DNA from: JAHEJB01 sp041748175
GTDB taxonomy: Bacteria; Bacteroidota; Rhodothermia; Rhodothermales; Rubricoccaceae
DNA length: 27,680 nt
Assembly: GCA_041748175.1 (NCBI GenBank)
Contig: JBGTDU010000057.1
Location: 1 to 27,680 of the forward strand
Reading direction: 5' to 3'
The translations under genes and the position numbers were made by a program. The notes beneath the pieces were generated by a model that saw nothing but the letters and a program-made list of their open reading frames with translations, was not told the origin of the DNA and did no database searches. Below, piece by piece: positions 15,079-21,779 of this stretch; the stretch's first letter is position 1, and each line of letters starts with the position of its first letter.

Positions 15079-15411
15079 TCACATCAACTGCGCCTTCGCG
15101 TGGTCCATCATCTGGATACCATGCACAAGCGATGCGCCGCCACGGATGGCACAGGCCACATGCACGGCCTCTGTCATCTGCTCAAGGTCCGCTCCCTTCG
15201 CGAGCGCGTCGGACGAATAGGCATCGATACAATACGGGCACTGAACAGCGTGCGACACAGCCAGCGCAATCAGCGATTTCTCGCGTGCGCTCAGAGCGCC
15301 ATCCTCAAAAACCTTGGCGTAGTAGCCAAAAAAGGCATCAGCCAGCGGCTTGCTGCCCTGCGCGATCTCCCCAAACCGAGGAAGGTGTTCGGGTTTGTAA
15401 TACGTTTCCAC
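15079..15411 (-). CDS. Arsenosugar-associated peroxidase-like protein (AhpD/CMD family)
   Basis: 110 residues of the carboxymuconolactone decarboxylase/AhpD fold. The redox pair is Cys58-x2-Cys61 (CPYCIDAY). The His that follows in classical AhpD (CxxCxxxH) is Tyr here, as in my recollection of the arsenosugar-associated subfamily. The N-terminus METYYKPEHLPRFGEI and the block LSAREKSLIALAVSHAVQCPYC match that subfamily. The known family role is inferred from repeated linkage to ArsS; the reaction is unknown. It precedes arsS on the same strand, so the two are probably one transcription unit. Two inverted repeats lie just upstream of its start. Confidence 0.88.
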   Translation of the reverse strand: METYYKPEHLPRFGEIAQGSKPLADAFFGYYAKVFEDGALSAREKSLIALAVSHAVQCPYCIDAYSSDALAKGADLEQMTEAVHVACAIRGGASLVHGIQMMDHAKAQLM

Positions 15412-15430
15412 AGGTCGGTTGCTTGGTGAG

Positions 15431-15488
15431 CGAAGCGCGGAATGTAGACGCGCTTCGTTAGGGTGCCAACGTTCGAGATTCGCTCGAA
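15431..15488. promoter_or_regulatory. Two inverted repeats upstream of the arsenosugar pair
   Basis: A 9-bp perfect inverted repeat (CGAAGCGCG at 15431-15439, CGCGCTTCG at 15449-15457) and a 6-bp one (TTCGAG / CTCGAA at 15472-15477 / 15483-15488) lie 20-77 bp upstream of the peroxidase-like gene's ATG. They sit in the 189-bp region shared with the divergent gene at 15601. They could be operator or leader hairpins. They do not resemble the AT-rich ArsR consensus. Confidence 0.35.
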
Positions 15489-15600
15489 AGGTTGTTTTGC
15501 CGTCTATACGCCGATAGATTGCGCTATTGTGCCGGAGTGATGCATCACGTACCCATCACACGGTCGCGGGCTCCAGCTCTCACCTACTGCCCCGAACGGC

Positions 15601-17187
15601 ATGGAAGGTCTTCCGATCTTCGACATTCCCTGGCTTGTTCCCGGCGCACTCGCGCTGGTCGGGTTGCTCGTCGCTTTGGCGGTGTATGGGTGGCAGAGGA
15701 AGCGAAAGATCGCGGCCGAGATCAAAAAGATGGAATCGCTTCGGCTTGATCCCGACGAGGAATTGAGAACCCTGGGCATCGTTGGGGTGCGCAAGTTGGC
15801 GGAAGAACCAGATGCGCGCGCACGTCAATCCAGGGTAGACGATGTGGACGATGACCTCGTTCATCTCACTTTTCATTCGAAAGCGCCGCGAACCCCTATT
15901 CCGGCCAAAACGATTGTTGATCATCTTGTTGCGGAGGACTCCATGGCCGAGCCCGAGGACAGGCCCGTGCCCAGATTCTCACCCAGCCGAACGGTAGCGC
16001 ACGTCGAGAGCGCCGATTCCGTCTCGATGGGTCGACACCCAGGGACGTACCTCGATCAAGCATCGCCACTCTGGCAGCCTTCGGATTCCACAGCCAATCC
16101 GGATGCCGTGGCATTTTTGCTGGAGTCGCTATGGGCCGCGATGCAGGCGCAGAGTGTCGCGCTGCTGCGTTTTGACCTCGAATTGTCGTCGTACGCCGTC
16201 GATGCGCTCGTCAGCGAACGAGTGACGCGACAGATCGACCTCTTCCCGGCGGGAGGCAATATGCTCAACCTTGTCGCCGACGACACCTCGATTTCCATTC
16301 TCGAGCCCGATGCATTCGGCGCGCTCCGTTATCACGCGAACCCGATGATTTCTGTTGGTCACGCCGTTGCAATCGCTGTTCATGGGTCGGCAGAGCGCGT
16401 GCTGCTTGTAGCCGACGTAGAACCCGGTCGGTCTGACTTCGACAAGCAGTCCCTCGAACGGTTTGGTGATTACGCGGATTTCCTCGGTCGGCTTCTTCCG
16501 GACGACGGGACATCCAAAAAGTCGGAAGATGTGGACGCGCTTCCGGGCGTTCCGATTGCTGAAACGAAGACCCTTACGTCGAGCATTGGAGCCGTCTCCG
16601 ATCGTGCCGCCACGAACAAAGCTGGGCCAACCCCGCGAAAAGCGGCGACCTGGGACCCGCATGAGACGAAGCCGCTGAATAGCCGGGAGTTTGAGTTCGA
16701 TGCCGAAGCAGCGGCGGAAGAAGGACTACCGTCGATCAAGGTTCCGTCATTCCCGCAGGCATCAAAGAGCAACGGCTCCAACATGTTGCGAAGCGCGATC
16801 ATCGCAGACGAGATGGACGCAGCCCGAGCCACAGACGAGCCGCTGGCGCTGGCCCTCGTCGTCCCTCACAACGCGGTCGAGCTAGCTACCCAGGGAGAGA
16901 GCGTTGTAGCCGCTGCCGAAAAAGAGCTCATCGCACGCCTCCGGGGCGTCGCAGGGAGTTCGCGCGTTGAGCTATTTGGTGAGCTTGTCGTTGGAGTTTT
17001 CTGCCATGCTGGTCCGGCATTCGTGGAGGCGTGGGTGGAGCGCGTGGAAGAGAGCGGCCCGGACGTTCAGATCGGCATTGCGCTTTTGAGGGCACGCCAT
17101 CAAACGCCAGAGGCTTTCCGTGCAGATGCCAAGGCGGCTCTCCGCGAAGCGTACGAGCGAAAGGAAGACTGCGTGATCGTGGATTAG
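15601..17187 (+). CDS. Membrane-anchored GAF-like protein with degenerate GGDEF-like domain
   Basis: 528 residues. One N-terminal transmembrane helix (about 11-31, LVPGALALVGLLVALAVYGW) is followed by a basic stop-transfer and a charged linker. Residues ~155-300 look like a GAF-type sensor (AFLLESLWAAMQAQSVALLRFD; HAVAIAVHGSAERVLLVAD; FDKQSLERFGDYADFLGRLL). A Ser/Pro-rich linker leads to residues ~395-528, whose layout matches a GGDEF fold ending GIALLRARHQTPEAFRADAKAALREAYERK. At the active-site position it has FGELV in place of GGDEF, so it should not make c-di-GMP. Assignment of both domains is by eye. It starts 189 bp from the divergent arsenosugar pair and ends 3 bp before deoB. Confidence 0.65.
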   Translation: MEGLPIFDIPWLVPGALALVGLLVALAVYGWQRKRKIAAEIKKMESLRLDPDEELRTLGIVGVRKLAEEPDARARQSRVDDVDDDLVHLTFHSKAPRTPIPAKTIVDHLVAEDSMAEPEDRPVPRFSPSRTVAHVESADSVSMGRHPGTYLDQASPLWQPSDSTANPDAVAFLLESLWAAMQAQSVALLRFDLELSSYAVDALVSERVTRQIDLFPAGGNMLNLVADDTSISILEPDAFGALRYHANPMISVGHAVAIAVHGSAERVLLVADVEPGRSDFDKQSLERFGDYADFLGRLLPDDGTSKKSEDVDALPGVPIAETKTLTSSIGAVSDRAATNKAGPTPRKAATWDPHETKPLNSREFEFDAEAAAEEGLPSIKVPSFPQASKSNGSNMLRSAIIADEMDAARATDEPLALALVVPHNAVELATQGESVVAAAEKELIARLRGVAGSSRVELFGELVVGVFCHAGPAFVEAWVERVEESGPDVQIGIALLRARHQTPEAFRADAKAALREAYERKEDCVIVD

Positions 17188-17190
17188 CGC

Positions 17191-18399
17191 GTGTCCGATC
17201 GTTCGAATTTGTTGGCAGAACCCGCAAAAATCTTTGTCTCCATCGTGCTCGATGGTGTGGGCGTAGGCGATGCCCCGGATGCCGCGGCCTACGGCGACGA
17301 AGGCAGCAACACACTCGGGCACGTTTGCACCAGGGAACGTCCCCACCTGCCAAACCTCGCGCGGTTTGGCGTGGGCCGGATTTGTTCGCTGGATGGCATC
17401 GAAGCCAGCGCAGCACCCATCGCAGATTTCGGGCGCATGACGAAAACGGCGGCTGGCAAGGACTCCACCATGGGACACTGGGAACTCGCCGGTGTGATCG
17501 TCGAGCGGCCTCTTCCTATCTATCCGTTCGGTTTTCCCGAGGAGCTCGTGGAGGCATTCTGCCGAGAGGGAATCGTGGACGGTGTCCTGGGAAATTGCCC
17601 AGCATCCGGCACCGCCATCATCGCCCAGTTTGGTGAGGAGCATCTGCGGACCGGCAAGCCCATCGTCTACACATCGGGCGACAGCGTTTTCCAAATCGCA
17701 ACGCATACGGATGCCTACTCGCTGGGCGAGCTCTACAGGTTGTGCGAGGTCGCGCGAGAAAAGGTTTGCATCGGCGAGCATGGCGTCGGCAGGGTGATCG
17801 CGCGGCCATTTGACGGGCAGTCGGGGAACTACCATCGCCTATCCGCCGCGAGAAAAGACTTCTCGCTGAAACCACCCGAAAAGACCCTTCAGGAGTATCT
17901 GCAAGATGCCGGTGTGCGCACGGTCTCGGTGGGCAAGATTGCCTCGCTCTTCGGCAATGTGGGATTCGACGAGGACGTCAAAACAAGGGGCGACCGCGAC
18001 GGTGTCGACAAGACGCTGGAGGCGATGAGGATGGCTTCGCAGACCGCAATCCCGACTTTCATCTGGGCGAACCTCGTTGATTTTGACGAGCTGTACGGCC
18101 ACCGGAACGACCCCGCCGGGTTCTCGCGCGCCTTGGAAGACTTCGACCGACGGCTTCCTGAGCTGGAAGCGGCGCTTCCGACCGGTGGGCACTTGCTTCT
18201 TACGGCCGACCACGGCAACGACCCGACCTTCCCCGGAACGGATCACACGAGAGAACGCGTGCCCTTGCTCCTCTACAAGAAAGGGGAAGGCAGAGGCCGG
18301 GATCTCGGAACTCGTTCAACCTTTGCCGACCACGCGGCAACCGTTGCCGCCTATTTTGCGGCGCCCTATCCCGGACCTGGTACATCCTTCATCCCATAA
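17191..18399 (+). CDS. deoB: Phosphopentomutase
   Basis: 402 residues, standard for bacterial DeoB of the alkaline-phosphatase superfamily. It interconverts (deoxy)ribose-1-phosphate and (deoxy)ribose-5-phosphate in nucleoside salvage, using two Mn2+ ions. Visible residues are metal Asp21 in VLDGVGVGDAPDA, phospho-accepting Thr93 in DSTMGHWELAG, and the second metal site TADHGNDPTFPGTDHTRE near residues 338-353. The start is GTG at 17191, three bases after the upstream stop, so the gene may be co-transcribed with the GGDEF-like protein. No deoC, deoA or deoD is nearby. Confidence 0.95.
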   Translation: MSDRSNLLAEPAKIFVSIVLDGVGVGDAPDAAAYGDEGSNTLGHVCTRERPHLPNLARFGVGRICSLDGIEASAAPIADFGRMTKTAAGKDSTMGHWELAGVIVERPLPIYPFGFPEELVEAFCREGIVDGVLGNCPASGTAIIAQFGEEHLRTGKPIVYTSGDSVFQIATHTDAYSLGELYRLCEVAREKVCIGEHGVGRVIARPFDGQSGNYHRLSAARKDFSLKPPEKTLQEYLQDAGVRTVSVGKIASLFGNVGFDEDVKTRGDRDGVDKTLEAMRMASQTAIPTFIWANLVDFDELYGHRNDPAGFSRALEDFDRRLPELEAALPTGGHLLLTADHGNDPTFPGTDHTRERVPLLLYKKGEGRGRDLGTRSTFADHAATVAAYFAAPYPGPGTSFIP

Positions 18400-18414
18400 A
18401 CCTGCACACGTTCC

Positions 18415-18717
18415 ATGCAAATTGTAGGCGCAACCATCGAGGATCAGCGCGTCGTTCTGGACTTTCATCACTTCCGGGGATGCACGTTTCGGCGATGCAA
18501 GATTGTGTACCACGGATTCGGCCCAGTTGGGCTTGTAGAATCCGGATTCGAGGACTGCGAATGGGGGTTCGACGGGCCGGCCGCATCCACCATCAACTTT
18601 ATGACCGAGATGTACCGGATGGGTGGCGGAGTGGCCGATCTCATCGAGAAGACTTTTGAAAACGTGAAGCGAGGCAGTCATCCCGGAGAGCCGCTTCCAC
18701 CTCCTTCGCTAAACTGA
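18415..18717 (+). CDS. Hypothetical protein with short pentapeptide-like segment
   Basis: 100 residues, no signal or membrane segment. The first half has a turn-rich beta pattern (FRGCTFRRCKIVYHG, then GLVESGFEDCEWGFDGPAA) resembling one or two coils of a pentapeptide/right-handed beta-helix. The second half is a helix (INFMTEMYRMGGGVADLIEKTFENV). Similar small proteins of unknown function exist (recollection). It lies 15 bp after deoB and 9 bp before the thioesterase gene, so it is part of the deoB transcript. Confidence 0.7.
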   Translation: MQIVGATIEDQRVVLDFHHFRGCTFRRCKIVYHGFGPVGLVESGFEDCEWGFDGPAASTINFMTEMYRMGGGVADLIEKTFENVKRGSHPGEPLPPPSLN

Positions 18718-18726
18718 CGAGAGCGC

Positions 18727-19134
18727 ATGGCCAACATCCCCGAAGATTTTTTCGACCGCGAGTCGCTCGACAAAACGCTCGGCATCCAATACGAAGCGTT
18801 CGGTGCCGACCGGGTCGTCGCGACGATGCCGGTTACCCCGGTCGTCCATCAGCCCCATGGCTATTTGCATGGCGGGGCGAGCGTCGTGCTGGCCGAGTCC
18901 GTGGCTTCCGTCGGCGCACACCTTTCTTCTGCGGCTGACAAGGTGGCCTTTGGTCTTGAAATCAACGCCAACCATCTCCGTCCAGTAAAAGATGGAATGC
19001 TCCGCGCAATCGGAACGCCGTTGCACAAAGGCCGAACGACTCAGGTCTGGGAGGTCCGGATCGAGGACGAAGAAGAACGGCTGGTCTGCATCTCGCGCTG
19101 CACCATCGCGCTTGTGGACGCGGACTCGCAGTGA
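18727..19134 (+). CDS. Hotdog-fold acyl-CoA thioesterase (MenI/PaaI-like)
   Basis: 135 residues, one hotdog domain. The catalytic region HGYLHGGASVVLAESVAS contains the His-Gly-Gly and the acidic Glu typical of the EntH/MenI/YbdB-type subgroup of hotdog thioesterases. It is followed by GLEINANHLRPVKDGMLRAIGTPLHKGRTTQVWEV, the usual substrate-side strands. In menaquinone-producing bacteria such enzymes act as 1,4-dihydroxy-2-naphthoyl-CoA thioesterases, but no other men gene is visible, so this is only the likeliest reading. Last gene of the unit starting at 15601. A terminator follows 85 nt later. Confidence 0.85.
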   Translation: MANIPEDFFDRESLDKTLGIQYEAFGADRVVATMPVTPVVHQPHGYLHGGASVVLAESVASVGAHLSSAADKVAFGLEINANHLRPVKDGMLRAIGTPLHKGRTTQVWEVRIEDEEERLVCISRCTIALVDADSQ

Positions 19135-19218
19135 TCGGGCGCACGCTGGAAATAATGCCACCCGGCGTTCTCTGGGCACGCCATCCCGCCGTATTCTAAG
19201 GGCGACTGACGGCTGACC

Positions 19219-19246
19219 GCAGACAGCCGTTGGGGTCTGCTTTTTT
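19219..19246 (+). terminator. Rho-independent terminator
   Basis: Stem GCAGAC (19219-19224) with GTCTGC (19235-19240), 10-nt loop, followed at once by six T (19241-19246). It ends the 15601-19134 transcript. An overlapping perfect 7-bp hairpin (ACGGCTG 19209-19215 with CAGCCGT 19224-19230) cannot form at the same time. Confidence 0.75.
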
Positions 19247-19289
19247 CAGTGGCCGCCCACGATCGGCCATCCGAGATCTTATCCAATCC

Positions 19290-19583
19290 ATGCTCCTCGG
19301 CAAAGTCATCGGCTCCGTTTGGGCGACGCGCAAGGACGAGCAGCTCGTCGGCATGAAGTTCCTCATCGTCCGTGAGGTCGATCTAGATCTGAAGCCGCAG
19401 GAAAATTTCGTCGTCGCCGTCGATAGCGTCGGCGCCGGGGAGGGTGAGGTTGTGCTGGTGGCCCAAGGCTCGTCGGGCCGCCAAACGGCGATCACGAAAG
19501 ACAAGCCCGTCGACGCCGTTATCATGGCCATCGTGGACAGACTGGATGTGGTTGATGGTGAAAGTTCCACAGGCAATTTGTAG
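19290..19583 (+). CDS. EutN/CcmL-family microcompartment vertex protein, copy 1
   Basis: 97 residues covering a full EutN/CcmL (BMC-P) domain. These proteins form pentamers that cap the vertices of bacterial microcompartment shells. Hallmarks are MLLGKVIGSVWATRKDEQLVG, a K-FLIVREVD strand, VAVDSVGAGEGEVVLVAQGSSGRQT (the conserved D-GAG-GE-V--GSS block) and the final VDAVIMAIVDRLDVVDG strand. The start at 19290 is set by homology; the open frame extends to 19230 through the terminator. A second EutN gene lies 276 bp downstream. No shell hexamer (BMC-H/T) or signature enzyme is present within the window, so it may be an orphan or a satellite locus. Confidence 0.93.
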   Translation: MLLGKVIGSVWATRKDEQLVGMKFLIVREVDLDLKPQENFVVAVDSVGAGEGEVVLVAQGSSGRQTAITKDKPVDAVIMAIVDRLDVVDGESSTGNL

Positions 19584-19627
19584 GGATGCGGATAGAACTG
19601 GAGCATATCGCGTATGGCGGATTACCT

Positions 19628-19789
19628 AACAGGCTGTTGATTTATTCATCCGTTGGCGAGGCGAGCGGATGTTGGTCGAGATCAAGGCGCGAGATCGCAG
19701 TCGTATTGGTAATCCGGCGAGATTCTCGCAACGCTGAGATCGAACAAGAGCCGCCGCCGCAGATAGGAGGGATAGATCAACAGCCTGCT
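19628..19789. repeat. MITE-like element with 14-bp terminal inverted repeats
   Basis: A 162-bp segment is bounded by AACAGGCTGTTGAT (19628-19641) and its inverse ATCAACAGCCTGCT (19776-19789), matching at 13 of 14 positions. The interior contains GCAACGCTGAGATCGAAC and no coding sequence of note. It fills most of the 276-bp gap between the two EutN genes. The same end motif recurs after the outer-membrane protein stop codon at 27027-27040 and 27331-27344. Confidence 0.6.
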
Positions 19790-19859
19790 AAGAGCGCCGC
19801 TTCGGATGCCTGCGAACTGCGAATACTTCGATACGCACTAGGGAATAGGCAATAGAACC

Positions 19860-20135
19860 ATGAACCTCGGACGCGTCATCGGTAGCATCTGGGCCACGCA
19901 GAAGGACGCATCCATCACGGGCAAGCGAATGCTCCTCGTGCAGCCCCTTTTTGCGGATGGCTCGGTGGTTGGCCGCCCGATGGTGTCACTGGACACATGC
20001 GACGCGGGCACGGGCGATCACGTTATGTACGTAACCAGCGCCGAGGCTGGCATCCCTTTCCGTGGGGAGCAGGAATTGACCGCCTCCGACGCCACCATTA
20101 TCGGAGTTGTGGACGAGGTATATCTGTCGGAGTGA
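19860..20135 (+). CDS. EutN/CcmL-family microcompartment vertex protein, copy 2
   Basis: 91 residues, a second complete EutN/CcmL domain: MNLGRVIGSIWATQKDASITG, MLLVQPLFADG, VSLDTCDAGTGDHVMYVTSAEAG and ATIIGVVDEVYLSE. It shares the N-terminal G-(K/R)-VIGS-(V/I)-WAT-KD motif and the C-terminal strand with copy 1, but the middle is diverged. The mutual distance suggests two old paralogues rather than a fresh duplication. The central loop reads TSAEAG where copy 1 has the more usual GSSGRQ, which lines the pore in known pentamers, so the two may differ in pore chemistry. It converges on the YqaA-type gene. Confidence 0.92.
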   Translation: MNLGRVIGSIWATQKDASITGKRMLLVQPLFADGSVVGRPMVSLDTCDAGTGDHVMYVTSAEAGIPFRGEQELTASDATIIGVVDEVYLSE

Positions 20136-20234
20136 GGCTTTCCGAAGCAAGAAGCGCGGCACGACCTCTTGCACCGCTCCTTGCGAGATTCCTGGCGCCG
20201 CAGACGCTGGCACGACGAATTCAACAACAGTCGC

Positions 20235-20912
20235 TTAGTGCAACATGTAGTTCAGTGCGAAAAACCCGCCGATCAATAAAACCACGAAAGCGATGGTAAG
20301 CCAGCCGAGATATTTGTCGATGAACGCCTTGATGGGCTCGCCGAAGAAATAGAACAGGCCACCTACGAGGGAGAAACGCAGCCCGCGACTGATGAGCGAA
20401 GCCACAAAGAACGTCACCAAGTTGAGCTGGACGATTCCTCCAGAGATCGTAAAAACCTTGTACGGCAGCGGTGTAAAACCCCCAACGAAAATCGCCCAGA
20501 ACCCCAACTCGCGGTACTTGGCTGCGACGGCTTCGAAGTTGGCTTCCGTAAAGCCCGGGATGTGATCGAAGAAAAACATGGCGACGCCACTGTAGCTCTG
20601 GATTCCACCCACGCCAGATTCGTACCACAGCCAGTACCCTATGGCATAGCCTCCGAACGCACCTAGCACGGACCCTGCGGTACACACGGTGGCAAACCAG
20701 AACGAACGCTTAGGAACGCTCACGCATAGCGCAATGAGCAACACATCGACCGGAATCGGGAAGAAGATGGACTCGATGAATGCCAGACCGAAAAGTATCC
20801 CGACAGCGAATCGCTTCTCGGCGAGACCCTCAACCCAGTCCTTTAGCGCGTGCAGCCAACCAACAATTCCGGTATAGGAACGTGCGGGCGGAATGGACGG
20901 TGCTTGCTGCAT
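20235..20912 (-). CDS. YqaA/DedA-type membrane protein (VTT domain)
   Basis: 225 residues in the inner membrane. It carries the VTT/SNARE-associated domain: FGLAFIESIFFPIPVDVLLIALCV, GSVLGAFGGYAIGYWLW, then after an amphipathic loop FWAIFVGGFTPLPYKVFTISGG (the conserved F-TP-PYK--T--G signature of YqaA proteins), and two C-terminal helices. The related DedA/VTT families move lipids or drive proton-dependent transport; a precise role for YqaA is not known. The start is placed at 20912 (MQQAPSI). The frame extends to 21062, but that stretch lacks family-like sequence. An alternative start inside the N-terminal loop cannot be excluded. Confidence 0.85.
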   Translation of the reverse strand: MQQAPSIPPARSYTGIVGWLHALKDWVEGLAEKRFAVGILFGLAFIESIFFPIPVDVLLIALCVSVPKRSFWFATVCTAGSVLGAFGGYAIGYWLWYESGVGGIQSYSGVAMFFFDHIPGFTEANFEAVAAKYRELGFWAIFVGGFTPLPYKVFTISGGIVQLNLVTFFVASLISRGLRFSLVGGLFYFFGEPIKAFIDKYLGWLTIAFVVLLIGGFFALNYMLH

Positions 20913-21090
20913 GTGAGTGGTTCCGGATTTAGACGTGCGAAGCTTGGAAATTTGGGAAGCCCATTTCAGCTTTTCGAATGGCGGGCTGAGCGCGCGCTGA
21001 GCGGCAATGGACGAATGCTTGCGTGTAGGCGCTGAAACAGCCTCTGTCGTTGATTCTCGCACATGGGATTCGGTGTTTCCCGCTCACCAT
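20913..21090. other. Intergenic 178 bp, no feature recognised
   Basis: Between the start of the YqaA-type gene and the stop of pcm, both on the minus strand. No hairpin with a U-tract, repeat or RNA gene was seen. A promoter for the YqaA-type gene should lie here, but no clear -10/-35 pair stands out. Confidence 0.4.
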
Positions 21091-21738
21091 TCAACCTTCG
21101 ACGAGCGGTACAAACCGGAACTCATCAAACGCCTCCTCCTCGAACGACTCGGGGCCGGTGCGGGTGATGCGCAGCATGGTTTGTCCCCCGGCCCCACCCA
21201 CGGGAATGACAAGGCGGGCATTTGGCTTGCCTTCGACCGGCTCCCGGAGCTGCTCACGGAGGGCAATTGGCACTTCAATACCCCCCGCGGTGACGAGGAT
21301 CGCGTCGAACGGCGCTATGGCAGACCACCCCTTCGTGCCGTCGCCCAGGCGAGTGAGTACGCGGTAGTTCAACTCTGCGAGGATCTTGTTCGTCCGCACC
21401 AACAAGGCCTCGTGGCGCTCAATCGAGTAAACGCGCGCGCCCATCTCCGCGAGGACTGCGGCCTGGTAGCCGCTCCCCGTTCCGATCTCCAGCACCTTAT
21501 CGTCCCGTTGAGGATCGATGAGCGCCGTTTGATAGGCCACCGTGAAGGGCTGCGAGATGGTCTGGCTCAGGTTTATGGGCAGTGCCAGGTCGTCGTAGGC
21601 TCGGATATGCAGGCCGCTTTCCAGAAACCTGTGGCGCGGCACTTTCCCGATCGCACGAAGCACCCTGTCATCCGTGATGCCTTTCTCACGAATGATCTCA
21701 ACTAATTGCGCACGGGCACTGGCAAAGCGCTGATTCAT
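21091..21738 (-). CDS. pcm: Protein-L-isoaspartate O-methyltransferase
   Basis: 215 residues. It methylates L-isoaspartyl residues in damaged proteins with SAM, starting their repair, in the cytoplasm or periplasm-facing pool. Family blocks are VPRHRFLES near residue 33, the substrate motif LPINLSQTISQPFTVAYQ (about 54-70), the SAM motif VLEIGTGSGYQAAVLAEMG (about 83-101), VYSIERHEAL, and PFDAILVTAGG. Length and order match Pcm. It is on the same strand and 41 bp downstream of cdaA, so it could be the last gene of folP-cdaA-pcm. Confidence 0.95.
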   Translation of the reverse strand: MNQRFASARAQLVEIIREKGITDDRVLRAIGKVPRHRFLESGLHIRAYDDLALPINLSQTISQPFTVAYQTALIDPQRDDKVLEIGTGSGYQAAVLAEMGARVYSIERHEALLVRTNKILAELNYRVLTRLGDGTKGWSAIAPFDAILVTAGGIEVPIALREQLREPVEGKPNARLVIPVGGAGGQTMLRITRTGPESFEEEAFDEFRFVPLVEG

Positions 21739-21779
21739 GTGAAACGGAAAAAATAGACGCTACAGATTGGTGGCGAACT

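Noticed and set aside
19586..19855. 89-codon frame between the EutN genes
   Set aside because: It lies almost wholly inside the MITE-like repeat and has no conserved motif or start context.
20147..20172. Possible terminator after the second EutN gene (GCAAGA / TCTTGC)
   Set aside because: Only a 6-bp stem with a 14-nt loop and no T-tract.
21007..21705. 232-codon plus-strand frame over pcm
   Set aside because: Antisense to the conserved Pcm sequence and lacking recognisable motifs.
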